From an uncultured Eubacteriales bacterium (lineage in GTDB: Bacteria; Bacillota; Clostridia; Christensenellales; UBA1242), in contig CAPERS010000016.1 in NCBI GenBank assembly GCA_948607205.1, positions 1 to 18,546 of the forward strand: a stretch of 18,546 nt of DNA, written 5' to 3'. Shown piece after piece: positions 6,299-12,872 of this stretch. Each line of letters starts with the position of its first letter. Positions within the stretch are counted from its first letter, which is position 1. The notes below the pieces were generated by a model that saw nothing but the letters and a program-made list of their open reading frames with translations, did not search any database and was not told where the DNA came from. A program made the translations under genes and the position numbers.

Positions 6299-8033
6299 AA
6301 GCGAGTGGAAGTTCGTCGCCCATATCCAAAAATCTGAACATTGAACTGTTAAGAACATCCATTGCTGTCATGTTTCCTTTAACGACAACTGCATCACCTT
6401 TATATAGTTCAGCTAACATAGCATTGCTCTCGCCATCAAGACTTAACGTTGCAGTTTCTTGAATATGGTAAATCACTGGTCTAACCATAACGCCATATTC
6501 TGTGTTCTTTTTCTCGAAGTTAACAAAAACATCACTAAAGTTATATCCTTTTCCAAGTTTCAATTGACCGTCATGTTTCATAACTTCTGAAAGTCTTTCA
6601 ACATAGTTTGCACGAATGCTGTTTTGAACTGATATATCATTGCTTGATTTCACTTCATTATATTTTTTGTTAAGAAGTGCTTTAACTTCACTATCAGTTT
6701 TTCCAATCAATTCTTGTGAGTCAACTTTGACGTTTAACACAATATAGCCCTCTTTGTCAGAGCCGTCAGGATTGACACCTCTTTCTCGTGAAAAAGCAAC
6801 AATCTGCATCAAACTTGAACTTTCGTCAAACACAACATTTTGAATTGATGTTGGTCTTGCTCCAGATGCACTCAACATTTCTTTAAGAAAGACTTCTTTA
6901 TCATTAAACCAACCCTGAACAGTTTCAGTTGAAGGAACGTGTGGAAGCAATGCTGATTCCAAAGCTGAAATTGCATCATTCGCATCAGCCAAGTCTTTTT
7001 CCATAACGCTTTCAACTTCTCTCATGCTCATTTCAGATATATTTTGGATGCTTGAATTACCATTGCCTTGTTCAGAAGATAAGTTTTCATAATTCTTTTG
7101 CTCTTGTTCTACACCAACAGAGTTTTTCAAATCATCCTTAACATCACCAAACTTTTTAAATAATTTTGAAGAAGGCAAGAAGTCTTTATTTGCCAATTCT
7201 TCAACTTTAGCAGAAAGGTTGTTCACATTTGTCTTCACACCACTAAATTCAGAATTTAATTTAATATATGAATTTTTAAGATCTTGCAAATCTTTCTTTG
7301 TTAAATCTTTATCGTTTTCTGCGTTTTTAATTGCAACTTTCAACTCATCAAGGCTTGAAATTGCAGCATAATTGATTATGTTGCTTGACAATTTTTGAAC
7401 ATCGTTTTTGACGAATTTACCGTCTTTATATGTGTAGTCAACATTCAATAAGCCAGCCATTTCACTTCCGACTTCTTGTCTATTTTCAACAACAGACTTG
7501 ATTTCTTTACCCAATCTATTGTTATCAACAATAGCACCAATAGTAGACGCCAGCATAATCACAACAATGGCACCAACCATTATCTTTTTTCTAGTGTTCA
7601 ATTTAAGTTTCTTTATAGCTGTATCGCCTAACTTCAACTTACCTTTGTCAACTTGATTTTCCGCAAGTGGTCTGCTGTCAAGATCGCTTTGAGAAATCAC
7701 ACCGATATCTTCAGAAGTTTGTTCATTCTCAACAATTTCGCTTTCTGAATCTTGAGAATTTTCAGCAACTCGTTCTATAACAGCGGGAACATCACTGATT
7801 TGTTCTTGTTCAACGGCGATTTCGGTGACAGTTGTTTCAGTTTGCACATTTTCAACAGTTGCATTTTCTTCAACAACTGGTTGACCTTGTTCAACATTGG
7901 CATTTTCTTCAACAATATTTTGTTCAACATTGCCATCCACAGAAGATGCAGGTGCATTTTCGATAATTATATCATCAGGATTAATATGCACTTGTTCATT
8001 AACAGTTTCATTATTGATTTGTTTTTTACTCAT
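6297..8033 (-). CDS. Type II membrane protein with acidic cytosolic tail and coiled-coil ectodomain
   Basis: A 578-residue protein I do not recognise. Residues 1-135 are very acidic and low-complexity, with repeats of the VEENANVEQ/VEENATVEN kind. A basic patch (KKLKLNTRKK, about 141-150) precedes a single transmembrane helix (151-170), which predicts N-terminus inside and C-terminus outside. Residues about 205-365 are Lys/Glu/Asn/Ser-rich and predicted helical or coiled coil. The last ~190 residues look globular, with beta-strand-like segments (GYIVLNVKVDS, YGVMVRPVIYHIQ). There is no LPXTG, lipobox or known enzyme motif. AAGGAGGG (8041-8048) sits seven bases before the ATG, behind a consensus promoter, so strong expression is likely. 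The layout (long cytosolic disordered tail, one helix, large ectodomain) is the same as in the M60 peptidase in this window. Confidence 0.75.
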   Translation of the reverse strand: MSKKQINNETVNEQVHINPDDIIIENAPASSVDGNVEQNIVEENANVEQGQPVVEENATVENVQTETTVTEIAVEQEQISDVPAVIERVAENSQDSESEIVENEQTSEDIGVISQSDLDSRPLAENQVDKGKLKLGDTAIKKLKLNTRKKIMVGAIVVIMLASTIGAIVDNNRLGKEIKSVVENRQEVGSEMAGLLNVDYTYKDGKFVKNDVQKLSSNIINYAAISSLDELKVAIKNAENDKDLTKKDLQDLKNSYIKLNSEFSGVKTNVNNLSAKVEELANKDFLPSSKLFKKFGDVKDDLKNSVGVEQEQKNYENLSSEQGNGNSSIQNISEMSMREVESVMEKDLADANDAISALESALLPHVPSTETVQGWFNDKEVFLKEMLSASGARPTSIQNVVFDESSSLMQIVAFSRERGVNPDGSDKEGYIVLNVKVDSQELIGKTDSEVKALLNKKYNEVKSSNDISVQNSIRANYVERLSEVMKHDGQLKLGKGYNFSDVFVNFEKKNTEYGVMVRPVIYHIQETATLSLDGESNAMLAELYKGDAVVVKGNMTAMDVLNSSMFRFLDMGDELPLA

Positions 8034-8062
8034 AAAGATACCCTCCTTATTTTTTCACATAT

Positions 8063-8091
8063 ATTATACGCCAATTAAGTCAATTTGTCAA
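8063..8091 (-). promoter_or_regulatory. Consensus sigma-A-type promoter for the 578-residue protein
   Basis: TTGACA (8086-8091), 17-nt spacer, TATAAT (8063-8068): a perfect match at both hexamers and the ideal spacing. Confidence 0.9.
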
Positions 8092-8405
8092 TAGTCATTT
8101 TTCAAAAATTAACTATATTTCAAGTTTTTAACCTCATTTTTTGATAGATTTCGCGAATTTTATGGCTTTTTAAGCCAATCAGATAACAAAATCTAGCTAT
8201 TTTGCACTTGGATTTAAGGTTTAAACGACGCAAAATTAAAATTTTTCTTTTGTTTTTAAGTGACCTTTGATATTTTAAGGCTTATTAATATGTTTATATA
8301 AATTATATTATATATCTTTATATATTTATATCTAACACAAACAGTTACAAGATTTAATTTTTTTAAATCATAAAGAAAACAAAGTTATTGATAAAATGTT
8401 GAAAT
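8092..8405. other. AT-rich non-coding spacer
   Basis: No gene is supported. The stretch contains a run of almost pure A/T at about 8289-8333, similar in composition to 1741-1790. A short perfect palindromic segment GGCTTTTTAAGCC lies at about 8164-8176. Nothing else is recognised. Confidence 0.5.
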
Positions 8406-8431
8406 AAAAAAAGCACCTATTCAATAGGCGC
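8406..8431 (-). terminator. Intrinsic terminator of the HD-domain gene
   Basis: On the minus strand GCGCCTATT / AATAGGTGC (one G-U pair) followed by a T7 run, 10 nt beyond the stop codon at 8442. Confidence 0.85.
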
Positions 8432-8441
8432 ATTCAAAACT

Positions 8442-9026
8442 TTAATCACTGCACTGTTCATCAAGATAAGTGGCTGAAAGGTCTGCCATATGCATCAAAA
8501 AGCAAACTGGATAGCGATAAAACACATCGGCAACGCTATATGAACCACCTTTAACTCGTTGGTCATATTCGCCCATATGCCAATTGATTGCAAGCGCCTC
8601 TTCTCGTGTAAGTTTCATAAAAGCAGAAAGAATATATACTGATTTTTCACCATGGCCATAAGGCAAATTATCTTCAACACGATAATAAGGTCTTTGTTCC
8701 CACTTCCCATCTATTTTAACGTTCTTAACATCTTCCACATAAAAGTCAACCTTGCAAACATCATGCAAAAGCCCCATTATTGCTACGCTTTCTGGGCTGA
8801 CTTTATCTTCCCAATTTTCGCCAAACTCCCCTTCAAGCAATTTCACAAATCTTTTATAAACATTGACCGAATGTTGACATAGTCCTCCTCTATAAGCCGA
8901 ATGCCTTCTTGTGCTTGCAGGCGCAGTGAAGAAGTCAGATTTCTCAAGCCATTCCAAAAGTTTATCTGCTCCCTCTCTGTCAATCTTATCATAAAATATG
9001 TCTAAAAACTCTTCTTTAGCGTCCAT
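8442..9026 (-). CDS. HD-domain metal-dependent phosphohydrolase
   Basis: A 194-residue cytosolic protein with the HD-superfamily metal site. It shows His52 in GGLCQHSVNV, the eponymous His88-Asp89 in GLLHDVCK, further histidines at 125 (YGHGEKS) and 150 (INWHMGEYD), and an aspartate near 182 (HMADLSATYLDE). HD proteins hydrolyse phosphate esters, often of nucleotides. The order of motifs fits the small HD hydrolases seen in Bacillota and phages, whose substrate is not defined. AAGGAG (9032-9037) precedes the ATG by five bases. It has its own promoter (9044-9072) and terminator. No clear terminator separates it from the upstream anchored-protein gene, so read-through from there is possible. 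Confidence 0.85.
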   Translation of the reverse strand: MDAKEEFLDIFYDKIDREGADKLLEWLEKSDFFTAPASTRRHSAYRGGLCQHSVNVYKRFVKLLEGEFGENWEDKVSPESVAIMGLLHDVCKVDFYVEDVKNVKIDGKWEQRPYYRVEDNLPYGHGEKSVYILSAFMKLTREEALAINWHMGEYDQRVKGGSYSVADVFYRYPVCFLMHMADLSATYLDEQCSD

Positions 9027-9043
9027 AATATCTCCTTGACATA

Positions 9044-9072
9044 ATTATATAACATTTGCCTAGATTTTGCAA
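9044..9072 (-). promoter_or_regulatory. Promoter of the HD-domain gene
   Basis: TTGCAA (9067-9072), 17-nt spacer, TATAAT (9044-9049). Confidence 0.7.
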
Positions 9073-9112
9073 ACTTATGCTTTATTTTGCTTTAAACTTT
9101 TGTTTATAAAAC

Positions 9113-9739
9113 TTATTTTTCCTCAGCAACACTAAAATTCAAAACAAGCGTGCTTGAAGTTTCGTCTAAGGCATAGGCAAATTCATAATCTTCTGATTGG
9201 ATTGCAAAATCATTGGCAAGATAATATTCAACGATAAACTGCACATCCTCAAACCCACATATCATACCCATTTCGAGCATTTCGTCCATATTAAATGTGA
9301 AGACATATTCAATTTCCTCGATGCCTTTATCATGGCAACTTCCAGTTTCAACTCCTGTCATCATATAGATATGGTCTTTGAGTTTGCCAACTTCTTTTTC
9401 TATCTCTTGATAATATATTGTAAGGTTATTATCTTCTTCAGGCTCTGTTGGAATTTCTGGCAACTCTGGTTCTTCAGGATTTGTTGTGTCTGTTGGATTA
9501 TCTGGAATTAAATTTTCCTCATCATCATTTTTATTATCATCATTTTCTGAATTGTCTATATTTTCGTCGTTATTATTGTTAGAATTATCAAAATTTTGGT
9601 TATCTGAACTTTCAGTTGAACCGGAATTGTTTGGAATTATGAAGAATTCGCCATAATGAAAGCCAAAGCCGAGGCCTAGTCCGCATATGATGACAAATAC
9701 CATTATGAATAACCCAACAAACCTCCTTTTCAATATCAT
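9113..9739 (-). CDS. Membrane-anchored protein with Asn/Asp-rich linker, duplicate 1
   Basis: About 208 residues from the ATG at 9739. An N-terminal basic-hydrophobic anchor (MILKRRFVGLFIMVFVIICG) is followed by FHYGEFFIIP. A disordered Asn/Asp/Ser/Glu/Pro linker of about 70 residues comes next, and then a globular domain of about 95 residues (from NLTIYYQEIEKEVG to the end) that I do not recognise. This domain contains two cysteines (TGSCHDKG and MICGFED) that could form a disulfide outside the cell. A longer frame starts at TTG (9784), but that codon overlaps the predicted -10 element, so it cannot be translated from this promoter; AAGGAAG precedes the ATG. The paralogue at 10927-11559 is nearly identical except in the linker and the last residues. 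The anchor is more likely a signal anchor than a lipoprotein signal. Confidence 0.75.
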   Translation of the reverse strand: MILKRRFVGLFIMVFVIICGLGLGFGFHYGEFFIIPNNSGSTESSDNQNFDNSNNNNDENIDNSENDDNKNDDEENLIPDNPTDTTNPEEPELPEIPTEPEEDNNLTIYYQEIEKEVGKLKDHIYMMTGVETGSCHDKGIEEIEYVFTFNMDEMLEMGMICGFEDVQFIVEYYLANDFAIQSEDYEFAYALDETSSTLVLNFSVAEEK

Positions 9740-9830
9740 TTCTTCCTTTTTTTGACACGTTTGTTTATTTTTCGACAGTGCCAATTTTAGAGGATTTATC
9801 TCGTTATGTCAAATGCTTTTTAGGCTTTTT
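9131..9830 (-). repeat. Segmental duplication, copy 1
   Basis: The homology with 10939-11656 starts abruptly at ACTAAAATTC just inside the 3' end of the gene. It runs through the whole gene and its promoter to the GCTTTTTAGGCTTTTTT stretch upstream. Differences are concentrated in the linker-coding part. The copies are direct repeats about 1.8 kb apart, with a phosphatase gene and tRNA-Ser between them. Confidence 0.9.
9784..9812 (-). promoter_or_regulatory. Promoter of duplicate 1
   Basis: TTGACA (9807-9812), 17-nt spacer, TAAAAT (9784-9789). It is conserved with the promoter of duplicate 2 at 11610-11638. Confidence 0.8.
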
Positions 9831-9925
9831 TTGGAAAATTCTTAAAAAACTTTTTATTTTTCACTAAAACCCAATAAATTATCTCAATTTCGACATAATT
9901 CGCGCAAACTTTAGGCTACATAAAG

Positions 9926-9957
9926 AAAAAGCCGAACTAATTCATTTTCGGCTTTTT
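9926..9957. terminator. Intrinsic terminator, bidirectional, after the histidine phosphatase
   Basis: AAAAAGCCGAA / TTCGGCTTTTT, an 11-bp stem with a ~10-nt loop and A/T runs on both sides. It lies about 55 nt beyond the phosphatase stop on the minus strand. Confidence 0.85.
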
Positions 9958-10012
9958 GTAAAGTAATAGCGATGCACTAAGCATAAATAAATATGTAAAA
10001 ACTTTATGAAAA

Positions 10013-10555
10013 TTATTTAACAAATTTAACCACACCCGCATTTTGAATTTTTATTGAGGAAAAATCCTTTTCATTAGGAAAACCATTAAAATATGCCCAG
10101 CCAATCCTACCTATCCCGCTATGTGCAACAACTAATATTTTTTTACCAGTATACTTTTTTAAAATTTCGTCATAAAAAGAAGCAACTCTATTATAAACAC
10201 TCATGATTTCTTCAATCTCAAATTGTTTAGTTTGTTCGTCGTCTTCGCCAACTTTCCAACGATTAAATTTTATCAATCCAACCGGTTGATTTTCAAGTTT
10301 TCCATAATATCGTTCTTTCAACCTATCGTCATAAATCGGAATTAAAGTTTTATGAAATTTTAATATCTCATCACAGGTTTGTTTTGCTCTAATCAACGGC
10401 GAACAAAAACAAACATCAAAATCTACATCTTTCAATTCCAATGCTGTTTGTTTTGCCTGCTCTATTCCGTTTTCGTTAAGTGGAATATCTTGTTGCCCAG
10501 CATAAATCTTATTTAAATTATAGTCAGTCTGTCCATGCCTAACAAAATAAATCAT
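10013..10555 (-). CDS. Histidine phosphatase family protein (phosphoglycerate mutase-like)
   Basis: A 180-residue protein with the family's catalytic core. RHG at residues 6-8 (FVRHGQTDYN) holds the histidine that becomes phosphorylated. SPLIRAKQTC (about 53-62) supplies the second arginine, and LKERYYGKLENQ (about 79-90) carries the acid/base glutamate region. VVAHSGIGR (about 142-150) holds the second histidine. Members dephosphorylate small molecules or, less often, act as mutases. The substrate is not predictable from sequence, and the 180-residue size favours a phosphatase over true phosphoglycerate mutase. GAGGTG (10560-10565) lies four bases before the ATG. It sits between the two copies of a duplication and downstream of tRNA-Ser. 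Confidence 0.9.
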   Translation of the reverse strand: MIYFVRHGQTDYNLNKIYAGQQDIPLNENGIEQAKQTALELKDVDFDVCFCSPLIRAKQTCDEILKFHKTLIPIYDDRLKERYYGKLENQPVGLIKFNRWKVGEDDEQTKQFEIEEIMSVYNRVASFYDEILKKYTGKKILVVAHSGIGRIGWAYFNGFPNEKDFSSIKIQNAGVVKFVK

Positions 10556-10571
10556 TTAACACCTCTATTTC

Positions 10572-10600
10572 AGTTTACCACAACTCCAAAATAATTCCAA
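10572..10600 (-). promoter_or_regulatory. Possible promoter of the histidine phosphatase gene
   Basis: TTGGAA (10595-10600), 17-nt spacer, TAAACT (10572-10577). Both hexamers are imperfect. Read-through from tRNA-Ser past its terminator is the alternative. Confidence 0.4.
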
Positions 10601-10602
10601 AC

Positions 10603-10635
10603 AAAAAACACGCTCCCACAAAGGTTCGTGTTTTT
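10603..10635 (-). terminator. Intrinsic terminator of tRNA-Ser
   Basis: On the minus strand AAAAACACG / CGTGTTTTTT with a ~14-nt loop, beginning six bases after the CCA end. No copy of the tRNA-tail repeat follows this tRNA. Confidence 0.8.
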
Positions 10636-10641
10636 CACTTT

Positions 10642-10732
10642 TGGCGGGAAGAGAGGGATTCGAACCCTCGCGCCAGTTTCCCGACCTACAGCCTTAGCAG
10701 GGCCGCCTCTTCGACCTCTTGAGTATCTCCCC
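10642..10732 (-). tRNA. tRNA-Ser (anticodon GCU)
   Basis: The minus strand folds as a 91-nt class II tRNA with encoded CCA. The acceptor is GGGGAGA / TCTTCCC with discriminator G. The anticodon stem CGGCC / GGCTG closes the loop CTGCTAA (GCT in the middle). A long variable arm (GTCGGGAAACTGGC region) is present, and the T arm is GAGGGTTCGAATCCCTC. The length and variable arm confirm serine; the GCU anticodon reads AGC/AGU. Confidence 0.97.
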
Positions 10733-10760
10733 AAAACTTTTTTTGCTCGATTGCATGGCT

Positions 10761-10790
10761 ATGATATCACATAACAATAGTTCTTGTCAA
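10761..10790 (-). promoter_or_regulatory. Promoter of tRNA-Ser
   Basis: TTGACA (10785-10790), 18-nt spacer, TATCAT (10761-10766). The -10 region GTGATATCATA is identical to that of the 23S promoter, and the spacers share TATTGTTAT. Confidence 0.85.
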
Positions 10791-10840
10791 TAATTTTTAT
10801 GTTTTTTCCATTTTTAATTTTGGCTAATTTTAGTTTTATT

Positions 10841-10893
10841 AAAATAAAAAACTGATTTGTCATTGTTATATTTAACACTACACAATCAGTTTT
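10841..10893 (-). terminator. Terminator of duplicate 2
   Basis: AAAACTGATT / AATCAGTTTT, a 10-bp stem enclosing a ~26-nt loop, followed by TTTTTATTTT on the minus strand. It lies about 35 nt after the stop at 10927. Duplicate 1 has no equivalent. Confidence 0.7.
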
Positions 10894-10926
10894 AAACTTT
10901 TATATTTTCTATTTAATAACCTTGCC

Positions 10927-11559
10927 TTAATTCAATATACTAAAATTCAAAACAAGCGTGCTGGTAATTTCGTCCAAAACATAGGCAAATTCATAATCTT
11001 CTGATTGGATTGCGAAATCATTGGCAAGATAATTTTCAACTATAAACTGCACATCCTCAAATCCACATATCATACCCATTTCAAGCATTTCGTCCATATT
11101 AAATGTGAAGACATATTCAATTTCCTCGATGCCTTTATCATGGCAACTTCCAGTTTCAACTCCTGTCATCATATAGATATGGTCTTTGAGTTTGCCAACT
11201 TCTTTTTCTATCTCTTGATAATATATTGTAAGGTTATTATCTTCTTCAGGCTCTGTTGGAATTTCTGGCAATTCTGGTTCTTCAGGATTTGTTGTGTCTG
11301 TTGGATTATCTGGAGTTATATTTTCTATACCGTCATTGTATTCTTCATCATCATTCACGTCATTATCATTTTCTGAATTGTCTATATTTTCATTGTTATT
11401 ATTGTTAGAATTATCAGAATTTTCATTATCTGAACTTTCAGTTGAACCGGAATTGTTTGGAATTATGAAGAATTCGCCATAATGAAAGCCAAAGCCGAGG
11501 CCTAGTCCGCATATGATGACAAATATCATTATGAATAACCCAACAAACCTCCTTTTCAA
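10927..11559 (-). CDS. Membrane-anchored protein with Asn/Asp-rich linker, duplicate 2
   Basis: Paralogue of the protein at 9113-9739, with the same anchor, linker and globular C-terminal domain. The linker has an insertion (region EEYNDGIENITPD) and the extreme C-terminus differs (FSILN against FSVAEEK). The ATG used by duplicate 1 is ATT here (11563-11565). The upstream in-frame TTG at 11610 overlaps the -10 element and cannot be the start. The most plausible start is TTG at 11557-11559, eight bases after GGGAG; an ATT start is the alternative. The protein would be about 210-212 residues. The gene is otherwise open and conserved, so it is probably functional but translated less efficiently. 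It is divergent from the collagen-like gene. Confidence 0.7.
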   Translation of the reverse strand: MKRRFVGLFIMIFVIICGLGLGFGFHYGEFFIIPNNSGSTESSDNENSDNSNNNNNENIDNSENDNDVNDDEEYNDGIENITPDNPTDTTNPEEPELPEIPTEPEEDNNLTIYYQEIEKEVGKLKDHIYMMTGVETGSCHDKGIEEIEYVFTFNMDEMLEMGMICGFEDVQFIVENYLANDFAIQSEDYEFAYVLDEITSTLVLNFSILN

Positions 11560-11656
11560 TATAATTTCTCCCTTTTTTTGACATGTTTGTTTATTTTTCG
11601 ACAGTGCCAATTTTAGAGTATTTATTTTGTTATGTCAAATGCTTTTTAGGCTTTTT
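10939..11656 (-). repeat. Segmental duplication, copy 2
   Basis: Direct-repeat partner of 9131-9830, covering the gene body, promoter and a short upstream stretch. The upstream limit is where the sequences part after AGGCTTTTTT. Confidence 0.9.
11610..11638 (-). promoter_or_regulatory. Promoter of duplicate 2
   Basis: TTGACA (11633-11638), 17-nt spacer, TAAAAT (11610-11615), as in duplicate 1. Confidence 0.8.
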
Positions 11657-11750
11657 TGAAAGTTTTTTAAATTTTTTTTGAAAAATTCCAATATTTGCTC
11701 TTTTTAGATAAAATATGACAATAAAAAGACACACGAAAAAGGTTAAATAA

Positions 11751-11756
11751 TATAAT
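11751..11756 (+). promoter_or_regulatory. -10 element of the collagen-like gene
   Basis: A perfect TATAAT. The -35 region is poor: AAGACA (11726-11731) at a 19-nt spacing is the best match. Transcription would start at about 11762-11764, exactly at the 5' arm of the leader hairpin. Confidence 0.5.
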
Positions 11757-11762
11757 GATAGT

Positions 11763-11794
11763 GAAGGAGCAAGGGTTAAAACTTTTGCTCCTTC
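11763..11794 (+). promoter_or_regulatory. 5'-terminal stem-loop in the collagen-like mRNA leader
   Basis: GAAGGAGCAA (11763-11772) pairs perfectly with TTGCTCCTTC (11785-11794). Three more pairs (two G-U) inside give 13 bp in all. No T-run follows, so it is not a terminator. Being at the predicted 5' end of the mRNA, it could protect the transcript from decay. The 3' arm segment CTCCT (11789-11793 region) could alternatively pair with the true Shine-Dalgarno AGGAG (11802-11806). Confidence 0.6.
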
Positions 11795-11811
11795 TAAAAA
11801 TAGGAGAACTT

Positions 11812-12795
11812 ATGTTAATTTTACAACACAGAGGATGCTGTCCATGTTCATGTTCATGCCCATCCCCTTCAACAATTTTTGTTCCTGGTCCACAGGGGCC
11901 AATCGGCCCAGTCGGCCCTCAAGGACCAACTGGTGCAACTGGAGCAACAGGCCCTGCAGGAGCCACAGGTCCACAAGGACCAGTTGGACCACAAGGCCCA
12001 CAAGGAATTCAAGGATTAACTGGTGCTACCGGTGCAACAGGACCACAAGGTCCAGTGGGACCAATCGGACCTCAAGGTCCTCAAGGTGAAACTGGGGCCA
12101 CAGGCGCTACTGGTGCTCAAGGTCCAGTTGGGCCACAGGGTCCTCAAGGTGAAACTGGAGCCACTGGAGCGACTGGAGCCACTGGAGCGACTGGTCCTGT
12201 CGGTCCTCAGGGTCCAGAAGGTCCACAAGGACCTCAAGGTGAGCCCGGTGAAACTGGGGCTACCGGTGCGACTGGTCCACAAGGCGCAACTGGCCCAGAA
12301 GGCCCAACTGGTCCACAAGGTCCTGCGGGTCCTGTTGGTCCAGAAGGTCCTCAGGGTCCTGCTGGAACAACCAACTTAAATGCTTACGGTGGATTATACA
12401 ACACAACTCCACAAACACTTAATTTAACAATAGGTGGAACCACTCAACTTCCACTTCCTTTAACTATGCCTTTAAAAGATGTGACAAATACACCTGTTAA
12501 CAGTTTGACAGTGGGAACAACAGGTGTGTATGAAATCAATTACTTCTCAAATGTGTCAGCAGCGGTGGGAACAACTGTTACAATGTCTGTGCGCAGAAAC
12601 GGAACAGCAATTCCAGAGGCTTCAATATCACGTCTTTTGTCAGTTGGTGTTAGTTCACTTTACAGCGGAAGTATTATACTTGAATTGAACGCAGGAGATG
12701 TTATTGATATGGCACTGTCTGCATTGCTTGCTGTTGGCATCACCTTGGGTGATGGTGTTAATACAACATTGTCAATTAAACAGTTAGACGTATAA
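11812..12795 (+). CDS. Collagen-like surface protein, BclA-type
   Basis: A 327-residue protein from the ATG at 11812. This start is chosen because AGGAG (11802-11806) precedes it, while the longer frame from 11755 begins inside the -10 element. Residues 1-25 form a Cys-rich head (CCPCSCSCP). Residues 26-185 are an unbroken run of about 53 Gly-X-Y triplets rich in GPQ, GPT, GAT and GPE, which predicts a collagen triple helix. Residues 186-327 form a beta-rich C-terminal domain (NLNAYGGLYN, GVYEINYFSNVSA, SGSIILELNAGDVI). It resembles the C1q/TNF-like trimerisation domain at the tip of BclA-type exosporium or surface filaments. No signal peptide or membrane helix is evident; the Cys cluster may anchor or crosslink it. 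It is the only plus-strand gene here and has a more GC-rich, repetitive middle than its neighbours. Confidence 0.9.
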   Translation: MLILQHRGCCPCSCSCPSPSTIFVPGPQGPIGPVGPQGPTGATGATGPAGATGPQGPVGPQGPQGIQGLTGATGATGPQGPVGPIGPQGPQGETGATGATGAQGPVGPQGPQGETGATGATGATGATGPVGPQGPEGPQGPQGEPGETGATGATGPQGATGPEGPTGPQGPAGPVGPEGPQGPAGTTNLNAYGGLYNTTPQTLNLTIGGTTQLPLPLTMPLKDVTNTPVNSLTVGTTGVYEINYFSNVSAAVGTTVTMSVRRNGTAIPEASISRLLSVGVSSLYSGSIILELNAGDVIDMALSALLAVGITLGDGVNTTLSIKQLDV

Positions 12796-12829
12796 TAAAA
12801 GTTTTAATTTAATATGTTGGAATAGCAAG

Positions 12830-12861
12830 AAAAAACACATCTTTAAATAGATGTGTTTTTT
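12830..12861. terminator. Shared bidirectional terminator between the convergent collagen-like and M60 genes
   Basis: ACACATCT (12835-12842) / AGATGTGT (12849-12856), loop TTAAAT, with A6 before and T6 after. It serves the plus-strand gene ending at 12795 and the minus-strand gene ending at 12873. Confidence 0.9.
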
Positions 12862-12872
12862 AATAATATTTT

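Noticed and set aside
9113..9784. TTG start at 9784 for duplicate 1 (and 11610 for duplicate 2)
   Set aside because: The TTG overlaps the -10 TAAAAT of the only good promoter, so it would not be in the mRNA.
11755..11811. Longer N-terminus of the collagen-like protein from the ATG at 11755
   Set aside because: That codon overlaps the TATAAT -10 element, and the extension is encoded by the leader hairpin; the ATG at 11812 has a proper Shine-Dalgarno site.
11890..12370. Tandem Gly-X-Y coding repeat as a possible CRISPR or satellite array
   Set aside because: The period is 9 bp within an open frame and encodes collagen triplets; there are no spacer-repeat units of CRISPR type. No CRISPR array was seen anywhere in the window.
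12016..12379. Alternative frames on both strands within the collagen-like gene
   Set aside because: They arise from the repetitive GC-richer triplet sequence and encode low-complexity proteins without starts or Shine-Dalgarno sites.
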